From contig PLSY01000219.1 in assembly GCA_003164275.1 (NCBI GenBank), positions 1 through 49,504 on the forward strand: a stretch of DNA of 49,504 nt, in the 5' to 3' direction. The notes beneath the pieces were generated by a model. It was not told the DNA's origin, ran no database searches, and saw only the letters and a list, made by a program, of their open reading frames with translations. Numbering within the stretch: position 1 is the stretch's first letter; each line of letters begins with the position of its first letter. Made by a program: the position numbers and the translations under genes. The stretch is from Acidimicrobiaceae bacterium. Its GTDB lineage: Bacteria > Actinomycetota > Acidimicrobiia > Acidimicrobiales > RAAP-2. Positions 31,671-39,348 of this stretch are shown one piece after another.

Positions 31671-33465
31671 CGCAGTAGCTCGAATCGGCGACGAACCCGG
31701 ACACTTCGACGACGGCGAGGCCGACCCGCTCGAACGCCAAACGACACCCGGCGTGCCTAGACAGCCGTCTGGTCGTTTTTCGCCCTTCCGCATCGCTGTC
31801 GTCGTGGTGGTCGTGGCGGCTGCCCTGGTGGCCTGGGGACTGACCAAAGGCGGAGCACCGTCCTACAGGACGGCGCTGGTGGGAAAGGGCACGGTTGTGT
31901 CCACCCTCGACTCGGTGGGAACTGTCACCCCGTCGAATCAAGCCAACTTGAACTTCAACGTTGCGGGCAAGGTCAAAGCCGTCGATGTGGCCGTGGGTGG
32001 GAAAGTGACAGCCGGTCAGACGGTGGCGACCCTCGACCCCACCCCTTTGTGGTCGTCGTTGGTGAGCGCCAACGCCACCCTCGCCGCATCCAAGGCCACC
32101 CTGGCGTCGGCAGAAGCCAGTGAGACGGAGTCGACCACGATGGCGTCATCGAAGCAGGTCGTCTCGACCACCACGACGACCACCCCGTCCACCGCCATAC
32201 CTACGTCCGCGACCAACCAGCAGATCCAGAAGCTGCAGGCCGCGCTGGTGGCCGATCAGACCAAAGAGGACACGGACTCCGCCGCCGCCGGGGCGGCCCT
32301 CGGACAAGCCACCGCTCTTTGCGCGTCGACCGCAACGACGAGCACCACCAACGCGGTACCGACGTCAGGCGGCACCACCACCACCACGACGACCGCCCCA
32401 GGCCCAGGGGTGAACCCGTCCGCCGGCCCTCCGACCACGACCACACCGCCGACCACCTGTGCCGGGGCGCTTGCCGCCGCCTCGTCGGCGCAGACAACGG
32501 TGGCTGCCGACATCAAGAAGGTGGCCCAGGACGAGGCCGCCCTCACCTCGAGCCTGCAGTCCGCTGCCGGTGCCAGCTCCACCCCCTCCAACGGGTCGAC
32601 GGCTCGGGCCGATTCGAGCTCTTCGGCAACGAGCGCCACTGTGGCGACCCCCTCGGCATCATCGTCCGGTTCGGGGGCATCAGGCGGCACGGCATCCAAG
32701 ACGACGTCCAAGGCATCCTCGGAACAGTTGGCCCTCGACCAGGCGGCAATCGACACCGCCCAGGCCAACCTGGTCGATGCCGAACAGTCGCTATCGGGCG
32801 CCAGTCTGGTCAGCACCATCACCGGCACGGTGGCATCGGTGTCCATCGCAGCGGGCGACAGCGTCTCCTCAGCGTCGAGCTCGACCTCCGGTGAGGTCGT
32901 CGTCATCGGATCCGGCTCCACCTACTCCGTGTCAACCGATGTGCCCGTCGCCGACATCGGGGAGGTGGCAGCAGGCCAGGAGGCCGATGTCACCCCCGAC
33001 TCGACCACCTCGCTGATCAAGGGAAAAGTGACGTCCATCGGGATCCTCGCCACGAGCGGGACCACCACCACGTATCCGGTGACGATCGGCATCCAGTCCC
33101 CGGACCTCGGGCAGTTATCGGGGGTAGAGGCCGGAGTGTCGATCGTCACCAAACGAGCGGTCGGCGCCACGACGGTGCCGACCTCGGCGGTCCGGACCGT
33201 GGGCTCGAACCATATCGTCACCGTCGTCGAGGGTTCGACATTGAAAGCGACCAGGGTCACGGTTGGGGTGCTGGGCGATGTCTTGACCCAGGTCACCTCG
33301 GGCGTGACCAGCGGGCAGCGGGTATCGCTCGCCGACCTCAATGAGCCCGTCCCGACGACCTCGACGGCATCCACCCGAGGGTTCTCGAGGGCGGGGCTCG
33401 GAGGCACCGGGTTCGGTGCCAGTGGCGGGTTCGGTGGCGGGGGCGGATTCGGCGGTAGGGGCTGA
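31645..33465 (+). CDS. Second HlyD/MacA-like adaptor with long low-complexity inserts
   Basis: A protein of about 606 residues and unusual length for an adaptor. A signal anchor (FRIAVVVVVVAAALVAWGL) is followed by the first lipoyl half (SNQANLNFNVAGKVKAVDVA). A coiled-coil hairpin is interrupted by Thr/Ser/Pro-rich stretches (VSTTTTTTPSTAIP and a later Thr/Pro block) and by a Ser/Ala-rich block. The second lipoyl half (STITGTVASVSIAAGDSV) and beta-barrel domains come next, and the tail is GGFGGGGGFGGRG. The start is uncertain: GTG 31645 has GGGAGGA just upstream, while GTG 31663 and 31630 are in frame. All overlap the end of the DUF5666 gene in another frame. No ATPase or permease follows it, so it may serve the upstream MacB pair. 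Confidence 0.78.
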   Translation: MAGAQQVPDAVARIGDEPGHFDDGEADPLERQTTPGVPRQPSGRFSPFRIAVVVVVVAAALVAWGLTKGGAPSYRTALVGKGTVVSTLDSVGTVTPSNQANLNFNVAGKVKAVDVAVGGKVTAGQTVATLDPTPLWSSLVSANATLAASKATLASAEASETESTTMASSKQVVSTTTTTTPSTAIPTSATNQQIQKLQAALVADQTKEDTDSAAAGAALGQATALCASTATTSTTNAVPTSGGTTTTTTTAPGPGVNPSAGPPTTTTPPTTCAGALAAASSAQTTVAADIKKVAQDEAALTSSLQSAAGASSTPSNGSTARADSSSSATSATVATPSASSSGSGASGGTASKTTSKASSEQLALDQAAIDTAQANLVDAEQSLSGASLVSTITGTVASVSIAAGDSVSSASSSTSGEVVVIGSGSTYSVSTDVPVADIGEVAAGQEADVTPDSTTSLIKGKVTSIGILATSGTTTTYPVTIGIQSPDLGQLSGVEAGVSIVTKRAVGATTVPTSAVRTVGSNHIVTVVEGSTLKATRVTVGVLGDVLTQVTSGVTSGQRVSLADLNEPVPTTSTASTRGFSRAGLGGTGFGASGGFGGGGGFGGRG

Positions 33466-33529
33466 TCTGCCCCTGTCGGCACTCCGACAGGATGGGTGGT
33501 CGGCGCGGTCGTTGAGTCGTGGCAGCATC

Positions 33530-34021
33530 ATGGTCATGGCACTCTTGGTCGTTCGCCACGCACATGCCGGAAGACGGAGCGCCTCTAAGGGCGACGACCG
33601 GGTGCGCCCTCTCTCCCCTCGGGGGAGGGCCCGGGCTGACGCGCTGATCCCTATCCTCGCTGCCTACCGACCGAAGCGCATACTCTCAAGCCCGTACGTC
33701 CGCTGCTGCGAGACGGTGCAACCAGTGGCCGAGTCGCTCGGGCTGGCGGTGGAATCCGTTGACGAGCTGGCCGAGGGACATAGCAGTGACGCCATCAGAC
33801 TGCTCACGACCATGGCCGGCGAGTCGGCCGTGCTCTGCACCCACGGTGACGTGGCGAACGCCCTGTTGGACTTCTTGGTCCCCGACCCGAGCGCAAAAGG
33901 TCGAGCAAGCATGCGACTCCAAAAAGGGGACGTGTGGGTCGTCCAGTCGATCGGGAAGGCACTCGCCATCGCCGAACATCTGCGCCGACCGGTGGCCTCC
34001 AAGCCGGTCGATGGCGGATGA
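33530..34021 (+). CDS. sixA: SixA-like phosphohistidine phosphatase
   Basis: A 163-residue histidine phosphatase superfamily member. The catalytic R-H-A-H motif is at the N-terminus (LLVVRHAHAGRR). Downstream are the conserved Arg/Ser segment (LSPRGRARADAL and ILSSPYVRCCETV) and the second catalytic His in LCTHGDVANALL. SixA proteins dephosphorylate phosphohistidine in phosphorelay or PTS-like carriers. The start is ATG 33530 or 33536; no good ribosome site is visible for either. The 3' end overlaps or abuts the murL start region, so it is in the same operon as the peptidoglycan genes, but any functional link to them is inference. Confidence 0.86.
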   Translation: MVMALLVVRHAHAGRRSASKGDDRVRPLSPRGRARADALIPILAAYRPKRILSSPYVRCCETVQPVAESLGLAVESVDELAEGHSSDAIRLLTTMAGESAVLCTHGDVANALLDFLVPDPSAKGRASMRLQKGDVWVVQSIGKALAIAEHLRRPVASKPVDGG

Positions 34022-34040
34022 CTATTACGCTGTGGGCGAC

Positions 34041-35402
34041 ATGAGCGCACCCAACCGTGTCGACCCGGGTTCGGTCGAATCCTTTCGGGTCCTCGACCGT
34101 GCATTCGACCAGGACTCGAGGACCATCTCGCTGCACTACGCCCTCGATGACCAGCATCGGTTCGTCGAGACGGTCACCTTCGAGACGCCGCCTCCCGCCG
34201 GCATCGAGCCCGATGGCCCAGGCCTCGAGCGGGCGCTCCTGCACCTCCACATTGCCGCTGGGACGAGCTACTACAAAGTGGCCGCCCCGGCCCTGGTGGT
34301 CGTCGAGTCAACCAGTCTCACCTCCGACGAGCTCGAGTTCCACCGTCGCCTCTACGACGATGGCCTGAGGGAGTTCGTTGTCGCCAACGGCCTGGACGTC
34401 CCCCGACGTGTCGAGATCCGTGCCGGGCTGGCAACGACGGCCTGGCAGGCGTCAGGGGCAGCGGTGCGGCCTGGTGGACTCGTCGTGCCCATCGGCGGCG
34501 GCAAGGACTCGATGGTGCTGATCGAAGCGGTCAAGCACCTGAAGCCGCGCCTCTTCGCCGTCAACCCCCACCCGCTGGTACTCGACCTTGCGGCCCAGAC
34601 GGGCCTCGAGCTGATCGTCGTGCGTCGCCGACTCTCGCCCAGCCTCTTGGAACTCAACCGGGCGGGGGCTTTGAACGGCCACGTTCCCATCACCGCCATC
34701 GTCTCCCTGATCGCCGTGGCCGGCAGCTTCCTCTACGGCTACGACGCCATCGCCATGGCCGTCGAGCGATCGGCGAGCGAGGAGACGAGGTCGGTCAACG
34801 GTGTGCCGGTCAATCACCAGTTCTCAAAGAGCCTGGAGTTCGAGCGGCTCTTCCAATCTCTCGTCGCCACGTCCATCGATCCCGAGTTGTCCTACGCCTC
34901 GGCCCTCCGCCCGTATTCGGAGCTGGCCATTGCCCGGGCCTTCGCCCGCCTGACCGAGTACCACTCCTTGTTTTGTAGCTGCAACACCGCGTTTCGACAG
35001 TCGGCCTCGGTCGATGCCAGATGGTGCGGTAACTGCCCGAAGTGCCGCTTCGTCGGGCTGATGCTCGCCCCGTTCATGGAGCCCGGGGCTCTGACCGCCA
35101 TCATCGGCGTTGACCTGTTCGCCCAGGCCGACCAGATTTCCGGATTTGCCGCGTTGATGAGCGACGAGGACAAGCCGTTCGAGTGCGTAGGCGAGCGGCG
35201 AGAGTCGGCGGCAGCCATGAGGATGCTCTCGGAGCAACCGCGTTGGAGAACGAAGCCGGTCGTCGCAGCGCTGGGGGCCACGGCTGCCCGCCTGGTCGCT
35301 GACGCTGAGATCAGGGCGCTACTTACGCCCGATTCGGACCTTGGCTACCCTGACGCCGACATCGCCGATGACGTGGAGCGGATGCTGACGGAACCGTCGT
35401 GA
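34041..35402 (+). CDS. murL: UDP-MurNAc-L-Ala-L-Glu epimerase
   Basis: A protein of about 453 residues matching MurL, which epimerises the terminal L-Glu of UDP-MurNAc-L-Ala-L-Glu to D-Glu using ATP. It has a nucleotide-binding G-G-G-K-D-S motif (152-157, in VVPIGGGKDSMVLIEAVK) resembling PP-loop ATPases. A Cys cluster probably binds a metal (Cys312, Cys314, Cys329, Cys332, Cys335 in FCSCNT and WCGNCPKC). The adjacent murD2 makes the L-Glu substrate, which strongly supports the call. The start is uncertain: ATG 34041 or ATG 34011 (overlapping sixA by 11 bases); the longer open frame upstream is the shadow of sixA. It overlaps murD2 by GTGA. Confidence 0.9.
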   Translation: MSAPNRVDPGSVESFRVLDRAFDQDSRTISLHYALDDQHRFVETVTFETPPPAGIEPDGPGLERALLHLHIAAGTSYYKVAAPALVVVESTSLTSDELEFHRRLYDDGLREFVVANGLDVPRRVEIRAGLATTAWQASGAAVRPGGLVVPIGGGKDSMVLIEAVKHLKPRLFAVNPHPLVLDLAAQTGLELIVVRRRLSPSLLELNRAGALNGHVPITAIVSLIAVAGSFLYGYDAIAMAVERSASEETRSVNGVPVNHQFSKSLEFERLFQSLVATSIDPELSYASALRPYSELAIARAFARLTEYHSLFCSCNTAFRQSASVDARWCGNCPKCRFVGLMLAPFMEPGALTAIIGVDLFAQADQISGFAALMSDEDKPFECVGERRESAAAMRMLSEQPRWRTKPVVAALGATAARLVADAEIRALLTPDSDLGYPDADIADDVERMLTEPS

Positions 35403-36757
35403 AGCTCGAGGAGGTGGCTGCCCTTCGTGTGGGGGTGTGGGGCCTCGGCCAAGAGGGCCTGGCCATCGCCCAGCTCCTCAACAGTCGCGGGGCAGCCCCG
35501 GTATTCATCGATGATGACCCCGAGCCCGCCGCCGTCCGCCTGAACTCGCTCTTGAGTAGAGACGCATCGGTCTCCAACCCCGAGGCCGTCGAATGGTCGG
35601 CTCTGGACGTGGTGGTGAGATCGCCCGGAGTCAGCCGGTATCGGCCCGAACTGCTTGACGCGGCGGCCTCCGGGGTCCGGGTGACCACAGCGATGGCGAT
35701 GTGGCTCGAGGACTATGCCGGGGCCAAGGTCCTGGCCATCACCGGGACGAAAGGGAAGAGCACCACCGCGGCGCTGGCTGCGGCCATGCTCGGCCACGAT
35801 GGGTTGGACGTGGCCCTCATCGGGAATATCGGCATCCCCGTAACTGAAACGTACGGTCGGCCTGATGCTGATGCCTATGTGGTGGAGGTCTCCTCCTATC
35901 AGGCCGCCGAGGTCACCGTTTCTCCCAGAGTGTGCGTGCTGACCAGCCTCGCCCCCGACCATCTGGACTGGCACGGCGGCGAGGAGGCGTACTACCGCGA
36001 CAAACTTCGCCTGATCGAGGCTGGCCCAGCAGGGGAGCTGGCTGTCAACGCCGGGAATGCCGAGGCACTCGACCGCACACGGAAACATCCCCATCGCACG
36101 TTGTTCGGGCCCTCGGGCAGGGTCATGGTGGGTGAAGACACTGACTTCCTCGAGATCGACGGAGAGCCGGTGGCCGACCTTGCTGCCTTCGCCGTACCCG
36201 GTCGCCACAATCGTTGGAACCTGTGTGGCGCCGTGGCCGGTGCCTGGCTGCTCACAGGGGCCCCACCCGACCGTGCCGCCATTCAGGCCACGATCGAGAT
36301 GTTCGATGGCCTCCCCTCCCGGTGTCGGGCAGTTGGTGAGCGTGACCAGCTGACCTTCGTGGATGACGCCCTTGCCTCCAACCCCTTCGCCACCTTGACT
36401 TCGCTTGACGCCTTCACTGGACGAGAGCTGACCCTCATCCTCGGAGGCGTCGACCGCGGGGTGGATCCGGAGGCGCTGATCGAGTCGCTGGCTTCCCGAA
36501 AACCATCCCCACGGGTCCTCGTTCTTCCCCCCGACCCCGACCGTCTGATCGATGCCATCCGTCGTGCCGGGGATCGTCTCTCCGTCCGACTGTCGGTTGA
36601 GCCGTCGGCCGGCCTGGCCGATGCCGTCCATCGGGCCATGGCGCTGACACCTTCCGGCGGTGTCGTCATGTTCTCGCCGGCCGCACCAACGCCGCCAGGC
36701 CAGGGTGGCTACGGTGAGCGGAGCCGACAGTTCATCTCCGCAATCGGCATGGACTGA
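35399..36757 (+). CDS. murD2: UDP-MurNAc-L-alanine:L-glutamate ligase
   Basis: A 452-residue Mur ligase. The N-terminal Rossmann-type domain (RVGVWGLGQEGLAIAQLLNS) is followed by the ATP-binding G-T-K-G-K-S-T-T (116-123), the central domain with VVEVSSYQAAEV and SLAPDHLDWHGG, and the C-terminal domain with VPGRHNRWNLCGA and FVDDALASNPFATLTSLDAF. Ordinary MurD adds D-Glu; MurD2 adds L-Glu, after which MurL inverts it. Sequence alone would give MurD; the call of MurD2 rests on the GTGA-coupled murL gene. A GTGCCGCGGCAC palindrome (36766-36777) follows the stop and may end the unit. Confidence 0.9.
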   Translation: MKLEEVAALRVGVWGLGQEGLAIAQLLNSRGAAPVFIDDDPEPAAVRLNSLLSRDASVSNPEAVEWSALDVVVRSPGVSRYRPELLDAAASGVRVTTAMAMWLEDYAGAKVLAITGTKGKSTTAALAAAMLGHDGLDVALIGNIGIPVTETYGRPDADAYVVEVSSYQAAEVTVSPRVCVLTSLAPDHLDWHGGEEAYYRDKLRLIEAGPAGELAVNAGNAEALDRTRKHPHRTLFGPSGRVMVGEDTDFLEIDGEPVADLAAFAVPGRHNRWNLCGAVAGAWLLTGAPPDRAAIQATIEMFDGLPSRCRAVGERDQLTFVDDALASNPFATLTSLDAFTGRELTLILGGVDRGVDPEALIESLASRKPSPRVLVLPPDPDRLIDAIRRAGDRLSVRLSVEPSAGLADAVHRAMALTPSGGVVMFSPAAPTPPGQGGYGERSRQFISAIGMD

Positions 36758-36832
36758 ACGTCCCCGTGCCGCGGCACCGGAACGACCGGGGCGTGGGGCC
36801 ACCGGTGGAGGCGACAAGGGAGGGTTGTGAAG

Positions 36833-37885
36833 ATGCAGATCACCGTGATCGACACCGTGTCCAGGACCGTCGAGGCCACACCCGACCTCGATCGGGGCAC
36901 CTATTTGATCGATGCCGAGCAGTTGCCCGATGCCCTCGGATGGCAACTCAAGCCAGTGGGCTTGTGCAAGGACGACACCTGCGTCCCGGTTCGCGATGCC
37001 GACTCCTTGTGGTGTGGGGACCGGGTGGACCTCCAGGCGGTGGCGGTGGCACTTGGGCGCCCAGTGGTAGTTGACCTGGAGGCCGGACTCATGGCCGTCG
37101 CCCTCCCGGCCGAACTGCGGCGCCAGGCCTTAGAGGACCTGCGGGCCCCCGACTTCGAGCTCCCCGATGTCGACGGGAAGCTTCACTCCCTCACCGAGTG
37201 GGAAGGCCTGAAGAAGGTGCTCGTGACCTTTTCCAGCTGGTGCGGGTGCCGCTACGACCTTCCGGGCTGGCAGGCGCTCCACGACGAGTTGGAGTCAGAG
37301 GGACTCACCGTTGTGGCCGTGGCGATAGACCAGTCGGCCGAGGACGTGCGACCGTGGACCGAGGGGATCACCATGCCGGTGCTCTACGATCCGAACCACG
37401 TCCTGACCGAGTCGTATGCCATCTCCAATGTGCCGACCGTGGTGTGGATCGACGAGGAGGACAACATTGCCCGGCCCAACGGCCTGGGCTTCGGCTCCGA
37501 CATCTTCGCCGATTTTACCGGTGTGGAGTCCGGCCCGCTGCTGGACGAGATACGCCGGTGGGCACGGGACGGCGAACTCCCAATCGGCCACGATGAGGCG
37601 CTCGAAGCTGTCGGGGACCTCTCAGAGGACGAGATCCTTGCTCGCCTCCATTTCAGGATCGCCGCCGAGGCCCACCGACGAGGTGACAGGGATGCCACCC
37701 ATCGTCACGTGGCCAGGGCCTCGCAACTAGCGCCTGACGACCTGACGATCTGGCGTGCCGGCATGCCGCTGATCGGGGAGGACCCCTTCGGCGACGAGTT
37801 CCTGACGAGGTATGACGAGTGGAAGCAACGGGGGATGCCCTACCACGGCTTGGCCGCCGTCAAAGGTGCTGACGCGTCCGACTGA
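36833..37885 (+). CDS. Redoxin (thioredoxin-fold) protein with a C-x-C centre
   Basis: A 350-residue soluble protein. Residues 1-95 form an unassigned domain with several Cys (LCKDDTC, LWCGD). Residues about 104-245 form an AhpC/TSA-TlpA-like thioredoxin fold: APDFELPDVDGKLHSLTEWE, VLVTFSSWCGCRYDLPGW, VVAVAIDQSAEDVRPW and the cis-Pro loop ISNVPTVVWIDE. The redox centre is Cys137-Gly-Cys139 rather than C-x-x-C. The C-terminal 100 residues are helical and may be TPR-like (RLHFRIAAEAHRRGDRDATH). No signal peptide, so it is cytoplasmic. ATG 36833 is chosen because AAGGGAGGG (36816-36824) is ideally spaced; GTG 36827 is too close. It probably acts as a thiol reductase of unknown target. Confidence 0.8.
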   Translation: MQITVIDTVSRTVEATPDLDRGTYLIDAEQLPDALGWQLKPVGLCKDDTCVPVRDADSLWCGDRVDLQAVAVALGRPVVVDLEAGLMAVALPAELRRQALEDLRAPDFELPDVDGKLHSLTEWEGLKKVLVTFSSWCGCRYDLPGWQALHDELESEGLTVVAVAIDQSAEDVRPWTEGITMPVLYDPNHVLTESYAISNVPTVVWIDEEDNIARPNGLGFGSDIFADFTGVESGPLLDEIRRWARDGELPIGHDEALEAVGDLSEDEILARLHFRIAAEAHRRGDRDATHRHVARASQLAPDDLTIWRAGMPLIGEDPFGDEFLTRYDEWKQRGMPYHGLAAVKGADASD

Positions 37886-38208
37886 GGGCTGAGGTCTCGC
37901 CTCGGGAGGCAACGCTCCATCCGAGCAACTCCGTCGAAGCGGCCCTGGTTGTTCGCTCCGAGGGTCCCGATCGTCGCCGACGAGGTGACAACGGAGTGGG
38001 GCCTGGCTGCCGGAGAGCCTGCACCTGAGCTCAGGTCACTGCACACAGTGTCAACGGCCCGTGGCGACTGGCCATATGGGCATCCCGAGTCCTGCTCCGG
38101 CGACCGATGACCGAGTTGTGGGATCAGGCGCGCTACGGTGCGCAGCGGGCGATCCAGCCCGCCGCGCACCGGGCAGCAAACGGTGCTGAGATCGGGGAGG
38201 AGCCCGGC
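37886..38208. other. Intergenic region with palindromes upstream of the MaoC genes
   Basis: About 320 bases without a supported gene; an open frame from 38107 merely extends the next gene upstream without family similarity. A GCCTC/GAGGC mini-stem follows the redoxin stop and may act in termination. A perfect palindrome and a hairpin near 38023-38050 are listed separately. The GGGGAGGAG ribosome site of the next gene is at 38194-38202. Confidence 0.5.
38023..38050. promoter_or_regulatory. 14-base palindrome plus adjacent stem, possible operator
   Basis: ACCTGAGCTCAGGT (38023-38036) is a perfect 14-base palindrome. It is directly followed by CACTG-CACA-CAGTG (38037-38050). Both are upstream of the MaoC/liv genes in the only large gap in front of that block. 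A perfect palindrome here fits a TetR- or GntR-type operator, but no such regulator is encoded in the window. Confidence 0.35.
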
Positions 38209-38706
38209 ATGGCAGAGGACCTCTTGGACGGCATCGTCGGCAAACCGGCAGGGACGACGGTGGTCACTGTCGAGCGAGGCCAACTCCAGCTGTTCGCCGA
38301 TGCGGTGAAGGAGCGAAGCCCGATATACCGAAATGCACGGGCGGCGAACGACGCCGGCTTGCCGGCCATTCCGGCGCCCCCCACCTACCCATTCGTCATG
38401 GGCATGTTCGGCGTCTACCCGGAGCTCCAGCCGGGCGACCAGCCGGACGAGAACCCGATGACAAAGGTGCTGTCAACGCTTCTCGCCGGTGGAGGCATGA
38501 TCCTCCACGGCGAACAGGAATTCACGTATCACCGACCGGTGCTGGCCGGGGACGTGCTCGTCGGCACTGCATCGGTGGTCGACGCCTACCGGAAGGAGTC
38601 AAAGGGCCGGACCATGACCTTCGTGGTCGTCGAGACGGCGTGGAACGAGCAGGCCACGGGCGACCCTGTGTGTACGTCTCGCATGAACATCATGCACAGG
38701 AGTTGA
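38209..38706 (+). CDS. MaoC-like dehydratase, N-terminal-type subunit (HadA-like)
   Basis: A 165-residue hot-dog-fold protein resembling HadA/HadC and the N-terminal MaoC dehydratase domain: VERGQLQLFADAVKERSPIY, then GLPAIPAPPTYPFVM, LHGEQEFTYHRPVLAGDVLV and GRTMTFVVVETAW. This subunit type lacks the catalytic Asp-His pair and normally forms a heterodimer with a catalytic MaoC subunit, here encoded by the next gene. Together they would hydrate or dehydrate 3-hydroxyacyl thioesters. I chose ATG 38209 because GGGGAGGAG (38194-38202) precedes it and the family begins at this point; an in-frame ATG at 38107 would add 34 unrelated residues. Confidence 0.86.
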   Translation: MAEDLLDGIVGKPAGTTVVTVERGQLQLFADAVKERSPIYRNARAANDAGLPAIPAPPTYPFVMGMFGVYPELQPGDQPDENPMTKVLSTLLAGGGMILHGEQEFTYHRPVLAGDVLVGTASVVDAYRKESKGRTMTFVVVETAWNEQATGDPVCTSRMNIMHRS

Positions 38707-38799
38707 GAAAGGCGATGCGACCAATGACGAGGAGACGACGCCCGCCGGCGCTGGGGTGCCCAGATAAGCGCTGCCATCGAGACCGAGGAGGCCGGAGTC

Positions 38800-39231
38800 G
38801 TGGGTGATTCGGTCCTGTACTTCGACGATGTGGTCATAGGCGATGAAGCGCCTGTGCGGTCACACAAACTGACAAGGACCGATCTGGTCATCTACGCGGG
38901 AGCCTCCGGAGACTTCAATCCTATGCACCATGACGAGGTGAGGGCCAAGGCGGCCGGTCAACCGAGCGTGTTCGGACACGGGATGTTCTCCATGGGTCTG
39001 CTCGGCTCGGCCATCTCCGACTATGTCGGTGTAGGCAACATTCGTCACTTTCGGGTCAGATTCGCCCGCCAGACCTGGCCCGACGAGGAGCTCGAAACAA
39101 GGATCGTGGTCCGGGACAAGCGGAACGAGGGCACGGTGGCGGTGATCGATCTGGATGTCCGCCTCGTCAATGCCAATGGCGAGGAGAAGGTGGTGGGCGA
39201 GGCCACAGCGGCCGTGGCGACCCGGTCCTGA
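38800..39231 (+). CDS. MaoC-like (R)-specific enoyl hydratase/dehydratase (HadB-like)
   Basis: A 143-residue hot-dog-fold protein with the catalytic hydratase motif: YAGASGDFNPMHHDE carries the Asp and His of the MaoC active site and VFGHGMFSMGLLG the following helix. It is the catalytic partner for the HadA-like protein encoded 93 bases upstream. The pair acts on beta-hydroxyacyl-CoA or -ACP, in fatty-acid elongation or in degradation; the neighbouring FabG-like SDR at 45068 is compatible with the former. GTG 38800 is preceded by GAGGAGG. A 7-base-pair hairpin follows in the gap before the transporter operon. Confidence 0.87.
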   Translation: MGDSVLYFDDVVIGDEAPVRSHKLTRTDLVIYAGASGDFNPMHHDEVRAKAAGQPSVFGHGMFSMGLLGSAISDYVGVGNIRHFRVRFARQTWPDEELETRIVVRDKRNEGTVAVIDLDVRLVNANGEEKVVGEATAAVATRS

Positions 39232-39274
39232 TCCAACTGCCCGACGATCCCTGCGGGTACAGTCTTCCCAGGCT

Positions 39275-39294
39275 GAGGCCTTAGGGGAGGCCTC
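39275..39294. terminator. GAGGCCT/AGGCCTC hairpin before the liv operon
   Basis: GAGGCCT (39275-39281), a 6-base loop and AGGCCTC (39288-39294) form a perfect 7-base-pair stem between the HadB-like gene and the transporter operon. No T-run follows. It may end the upstream transcript or act in the leader of the transporter mRNA. Confidence 0.4.
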
Positions 39295-39348
39295 CAGCTT
39301 CATTCGGGCAACCCGGAGCTGCGCTGCAATGCGACCGGAGGAGGACTA

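Noticed and set aside
32120..33016. Several long open frames overlapping the second adaptor in other frames and strands
   Set aside because: They are low-complexity shadows of the Thr/Ser/Pro-rich coding sequence.
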